From Betaproteobacteria bacterium (GTDB lineage: Bacteria > Pseudomonadota > Gammaproteobacteria > Burkholderiales > Thiobacillaceae), in assembly GCA_020049245.1 (NCBI GenBank), contig JAIFLB010000091.1, positions 1 through 14,921 on the forward strand: a stretch of 14,921 nucleotides of DNA, written 5' to 3'. The notes under the pieces were generated by a model that did no database searches, had not been told where the DNA came from, and saw nothing but the letters and a program-made list of their open reading frames with translations. Made by a program: the position numbers and the translations under genes. This document shows positions 12,382-14,921 of this stretch, one piece after another. Each line of letters starts with the position of its first letter. Position 1 is the stretch's first letter.

Positions 12382-13827
12382 TCAAAGCGCCATGCAGAGG
12401 TACTTGGTCTCCAGATAGGCCTCGATTCCCGCCGCGCCGCCTTCGCGTCCGAGGCCGGATTGCTTGACCCCGCCAAAGGGCGCGACCTCAGTCGAAATCA
12501 CCCCTGCGTTGACCCCGACCATGCCGTATTCCAGCGCCTCGGCGACGCGCCAGGTGCGCGCCATATCGCGACTGTAAAAATACGCGGCCAAGCCGAATTC
12601 GGTGTCATTTGCCAACCGGATCGCTTCGGCTTCGGTCTGGAACCGAATCACCGGCGCCACCGGACCAAAGGTCTCGTCACGACAGATCTGCATGCTGGCA
12701 TCGACATTCGCCAACACCGTCGGCTGAAAAAAACTGCCGCCCAATTCATGCCGAGCGCCGCCACAAGCGACCCGTGCGCCCTGCGCGACGGCGTCCCGGA
12801 TATGGCGTTCCACCTTTTCCACCGCCGCCAGGTTGACCAATGGGCCTTGCTCGACCCCCACATCCAGGCCGTTGCCCACATTGAGCTGGCTGACCGCCAG
12901 CGCCAACTTGTCAACAAAAGCATCATGAATGCCGGCCTGCGCCAGCAAGCGATTGGCACAGACGCAGGTCTGGCCGGCGTTGCGATACTTCGAGGCCAGT
13001 GCGCCTTCGACCGCCGCGTCGAGGTCGGCGTCATCGAACACGATGAACGGCGCATTGCCGCCCAATTCGAGTGAAACGCTCTTCAACGTGCCGGCGCAGG
13101 CGGCCATCAAGCGCTTGCCGGTTTCTGTCGAACCGGTGAAGGAGAGTTTGCGCACGCGCGGATCGCGGGTCAGTGCATCGCCGATCAATTCCGCATCACC
13201 AGTCAGCACATTCAATACACCCGCCGGCATACCGGCCTGTTCGGCCAGATCGGCCAATGCCAGCGCGGTAAACGGTGTTTTCGATGCCGGTTTGGCCAGC
13301 AGCGTGCATCCGGCTGCCAGCGCCGCGCCGGCCTTGCGGGTGAGCATCGCGGCAGGAAAATTCCACGGCGTGATGAGCGCCGCGACGCCAATTGGCTGTT
13401 TCAGCGTGACGATGCGCCGCCCCTGCCAGGGCGAAGGAATCACCTCGCCATAAACCCGCTTGGCTTCCTCGGCGAACCACTCCAGAAAGCCGGCGGCATA
13501 CACCACCTCGCCGCGCGCCTCAGCCAGCGGTTTGCCCTGTTCCAACGTGATGATGCGAGCCAGATCGTCGACATGCTGCAACATCAAGCCATGCCAACGG
13601 CGCAGGATGGCGGCGCGCTCCTTCGCCAGCAAACCACGCCAGGCCGGTAAAGCGGCATCGGCGACGGCAATCGCCCTGTCAACTGTGGCACGGCTCAGCT
13701 TGGGAACCTTGCCCAAGGTCTCGCCGGTAGCGGGATTGATAACCGAAAACTCGGCCTCATCGGCAATCCATTCGCCGCCGACATAAGCGCATTGACGGAA
13801 CAACTCGGGCCGCGACAACTGCTTCAT
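12382..13827 (-). CDS. gabD: NAD(P)-dependent succinate-semialdehyde dehydrogenase (GabD type)
   Basis: The 481-residue enzyme matches GabD in length (E. coli: 482) and sequence. It has YVGGEWIADEAEFSVINPATG at the start, the PWNFP and GSTETGKRL cofactor-binding motifs, catalytic Glu254 in SLELGGNAPF and catalytic Cys288 in NAGQTCVCANR, with Cys290 two residues on. The C-terminal part has ETFGPVAPV and VAPFGGVKQSGLGREGG. It would oxidise succinate semialdehyde, or a related short semialdehyde such as glutarate semialdehyde, to the acid in the cytoplasm. Its ATG overlaps the stop of the thioredoxin-HEAT gene (ATGA, 13824-13827), so the two are translationally coupled. No gabT-like aminotransferase lies nearby, so the source of its substrate is not visible. 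Confidence 0.93.
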   Translation of the reverse strand: MKQLSRPELFRQCAYVGGEWIADEAEFSVINPATGETLGKVPKLSRATVDRAIAVADAALPAWRGLLAKERAAILRRWHGLMLQHVDDLARIITLEQGKPLAEARGEVVYAAGFLEWFAEEAKRVYGEVIPSPWQGRRIVTLKQPIGVAALITPWNFPAAMLTRKAGAALAAGCTLLAKPASKTPFTALALADLAEQAGMPAGVLNVLTGDAELIGDALTRDPRVRKLSFTGSTETGKRLMAACAGTLKSVSLELGGNAPFIVFDDADLDAAVEGALASKYRNAGQTCVCANRLLAQAGIHDAFVDKLALAVSQLNVGNGLDVGVEQGPLVNLAAVEKVERHIRDAVAQGARVACGGARHELGGSFFQPTVLANVDASMQICRDETFGPVAPVIRFQTEAEAIRLANDTEFGLAAYFYSRDMARTWRVAEALEYGMVGVNAGVISTEVAPFGGVKQSGLGREGGAAGIEAYLETKYLCMAL

Positions 13828-14471
13828 TTCACTTCCCCCAAGGTTTGCAGACTTTCCGCCGCAATTTCACGCACTTCAGCGTTCTCATCCTGCAGTCTGG
13901 CCAGCAACCATGGTTGTGCTTCAGCCGTCTGCGTCAAACTCAACAAGTGGCTGGCATCGGCGCGAACGCGCGCATCTTCATGCTGGGTCAATTCCCCCAG
14001 ATCGGCGACCAGCTGGCGCAAGGCCGGCTGACCAGCGAATTCCTCGAACACCACGCCAACACCCAGCTTCACATTCAGGCTGGCTTCAGGATTGGCGACG
14101 ATCGGCAACAGCGCCGCCAAACGCGCCGGCTCGGCCTGAATCAATTGCAGCACTTGCGCCAGATCGGCCTGTTTGAGGAGATCGTGAAAGGCATCGCTGA
14201 TGCCGTCCGCCGACACTGCCCGGCGCGCCCAAATCTCCAGCTCGGCCGGACTTCTTGCACCGGTCAATTGAAACAACCCCATCCGCAGCCACGGCACCGA
14301 ACGCACGCCCAAGGCTTGCGCCGACTCGGGATGGCTTTCGATATTGATTGCTTCCAGCCGGCCGATCAGGCCGCGCTTCAACAAATCGGCCAAGCCTGAC
14401 AACACGGTGGGGCAATGTGGGCATTGGCTGGCAATAAACAGTAATGCATCAGGTGATTGAGGCGTGGACAT
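13824..14471 (-). CDS. Thioredoxin-fold protein with CPHC motif and C-terminal HEAT repeats
   Basis: The 215-residue cytoplasmic protein (no signal peptide) has an N-terminal thioredoxin-like domain, residues about 8-75, with LLFIASQCPHC (Cys17, Cys20) and the cis-proline SVPW (Pro60). The middle is helical (AELEIWARRAV, LLKQADLAQVLQLIQAEPAR). The end, about 130-213, is HEAT-like, with paired helices DARVRADASHLLSL and NAEVREIAAESLQTLG. The first part recalls glutaredoxin/thioredoxin-like disulfide proteins of the CPHC type, and the HEAT part is a likely protein-binding scaffold. It may keep a partner reduced, and the coupled GabD with Cys288/Cys290 is an obvious but untested candidate. Confidence 0.85.
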   Translation of the reverse strand: MSTPQSPDALLFIASQCPHCPTVLSGLADLLKRGLIGRLEAINIESHPESAQALGVRSVPWLRMGLFQLTGARSPAELEIWARRAVSADGISDAFHDLLKQADLAQVLQLIQAEPARLAALLPIVANPEASLNVKLGVGVVFEEFAGQPALRQLVADLGELTQHEDARVRADASHLLSLTQTAEAQPWLLARLQDENAEVREIAAESLQTLGEVK

Positions 14472-14489
14472 GACTGGTGCGAAAGCAAA

Positions 14490-14513
14490 GGGATGGTTAG
14501 GCTAGCGCATCCC
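14490..14513. repeat. Short inverted repeat between divergent genes
   Basis: GGGATG (14490-14495) and CATCCC (14508-14513) flank a 12-base loop that contains GCTAGC, itself palindromic. It lies in the 67-base gap between the thioredoxin-HEAT gene and the divergent ene-reductase gene. It may be a regulator site for one or both, as OYE genes are often under TetR or LysR control. No promoter hexamers stand out. Confidence 0.3.
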
Positions 14514-14538
14514 CCGTTCGCTTTGGAAGGAAACATCA

Positions 14539-14921
14539 ATGACCGAGATCGACCTGTTCAGCCCGCTGCAAATGGGCCCCAACCTGCTGCAAAACCGCAT
14601 GGTGATGGCGCCGTTGACGCGCAACCGCTCAACTCCCGAAGGCATCCCGCATGCGCTCAATGTCGAGTATTACCGGCAACGCGCCAGCGCCGGACTGATC
14701 CTGACCGAAGCCACCTGCATCGCGCCGGAAGCCGTCGGTTATCCGCTTACGCCGGGAATCTGGAACAGTGCCCAGGTCGCCGGTTGGCAAAAAGTGACCG
14801 AAGCAGTGCATGCCGAAGGCGGCAAGATTTTCTGCCAGCTCTGGCACGTCGGCCGCATTTCACATCCTGATCTGCAACCGAACGGCCAACTTCCGGTGGC
14901 GCCCTCCGCCATCAAACCGGC
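14539..14921 (+). CDS. Old Yellow Enzyme family NADH:flavin ene-reductase, cut by the right edge
   Basis: The first 127 codons are visible, starting at ATG with AAGGA seven bases upstream (14527-14531). The translation begins MTEIDLFSPLQMGPNLLQNR and holds family motifs: MAPLTRNRSTPEG, YYRQRASAGLILTEAT, GYPLTPGIWN, and the substrate/FMN-binding QLWHVGRISHPDLQPNG. This closely resembles NemA/alkene reductases, FMN enzymes that reduce activated C=C bonds, nitro compounds or maleimides with NAD(P)H. The reading frame is open to the window end, so the C-terminal two thirds are missing. It is divergent from the thioredoxin-HEAT gene, which may share its control region. Confidence 0.92.
   Translation, partial: MTEIDLFSPLQMGPNLLQNRMVMAPLTRNRSTPEGIPHALNVEYYRQRASAGLILTEATCIAPEAVGYPLTPGIWNSAQVAGWQKVTEAVHAEGGKIFCQLWHVGRISHPDLQPNGQLPVAPSAIKP

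Noticed and set aside
12364..13074. Plus-strand reading frame opposite the GabD gene
   Set aside because: It is antisense to a well-recognised dehydrogenase and has no supporting motifs.

Overview
The window is a GC-rich, tightly packed chromosomal stretch. It most likely comes from a respiratory (micro)aerobic or denitrifying betaproteobacterium of the Rhodocyclales/Nitrosomonadales type. That is inferred from gene content (SrkA, an SHP/DHC cytochrome cluster, an ECF sigma factor with an EGKCG metallophore precursor, GabD, a short CinA-like protein) and codon style; no marker gene fixes the taxon. There is no rRNA, tRNA, CRISPR array, insertion sequence or prophage.

Layout, left to right. 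(1) 1-1758, plus strand: the tail of an unrecognised protein, translationally coupled to a TVP38/VTT membrane protein fused to a rhodanese domain, then a separate exported single-domain rhodanese. (2) 1778-3760: a secreted DUF302 protein on the minus strand. Divergent from it is a small regulon: ECF sigma factor, soluble zinc-finger anti-sigma, and a secreted lysine/glycine/cysteine repeat protein carrying eight EGKCG motifs. The last is an HvfA/bufferin-type copper-binding RiPP precursor, but its usual maturation genes (HvfB MNIO/DUF692 and HvfC) are not next to it. (3) 4046-4898: two small hydrophilic proteins with similar N-termini, the second ending in a FlaG-like segment. (4) 4978-9077, plus strand: SrkA kinase, an asparagine-synthase-like amidotransferase resembling the N-acetylglutaminylglutamine amide enzyme, and an MFS transporter. 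(5) A short CinA-like (MoaB-fold) protein on the minus strand, convergent with the transporter, and divergent from it an eight-cysteine zinc-ribbon protein. (6) 10275-12203, minus strand: a c-type cytochrome operon of class I cytochrome c, b-type membrane cytochrome, SHP (DUF1924) and diheme cytochrome c. It is preceded by an AT-rich promoter region with a striking 26-bp inverted repeat. (7) 12382-14471, minus strand: GabD-type semialdehyde dehydrogenase, coupled to an upstream thioredoxin-fold/HEAT protein. (8) From 14539, plus strand: the start of an Old Yellow Enzyme family reductase cut by the window edge.

How the genes may work together. The left third is rich in sulfur and metal handling: two rhodanese domains, DUF302, and the sigma/anti-sigma/HvfA-like unit, which plausibly answers copper or similar envelope stress. 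The right half is redox biology: a membrane-to-periplasm electron route ending in an SHP oxygen/NO-type heme protein, a thiol-disulfide-like protein, an aldehyde dehydrogenase and a flavin ene-reductase. The most interesting points are the orphan EGKCG precursor under its own sigma/anti-sigma pair, the SHP cluster with its palindromic operator candidate, and the unexplained FlaG-like gene pair.
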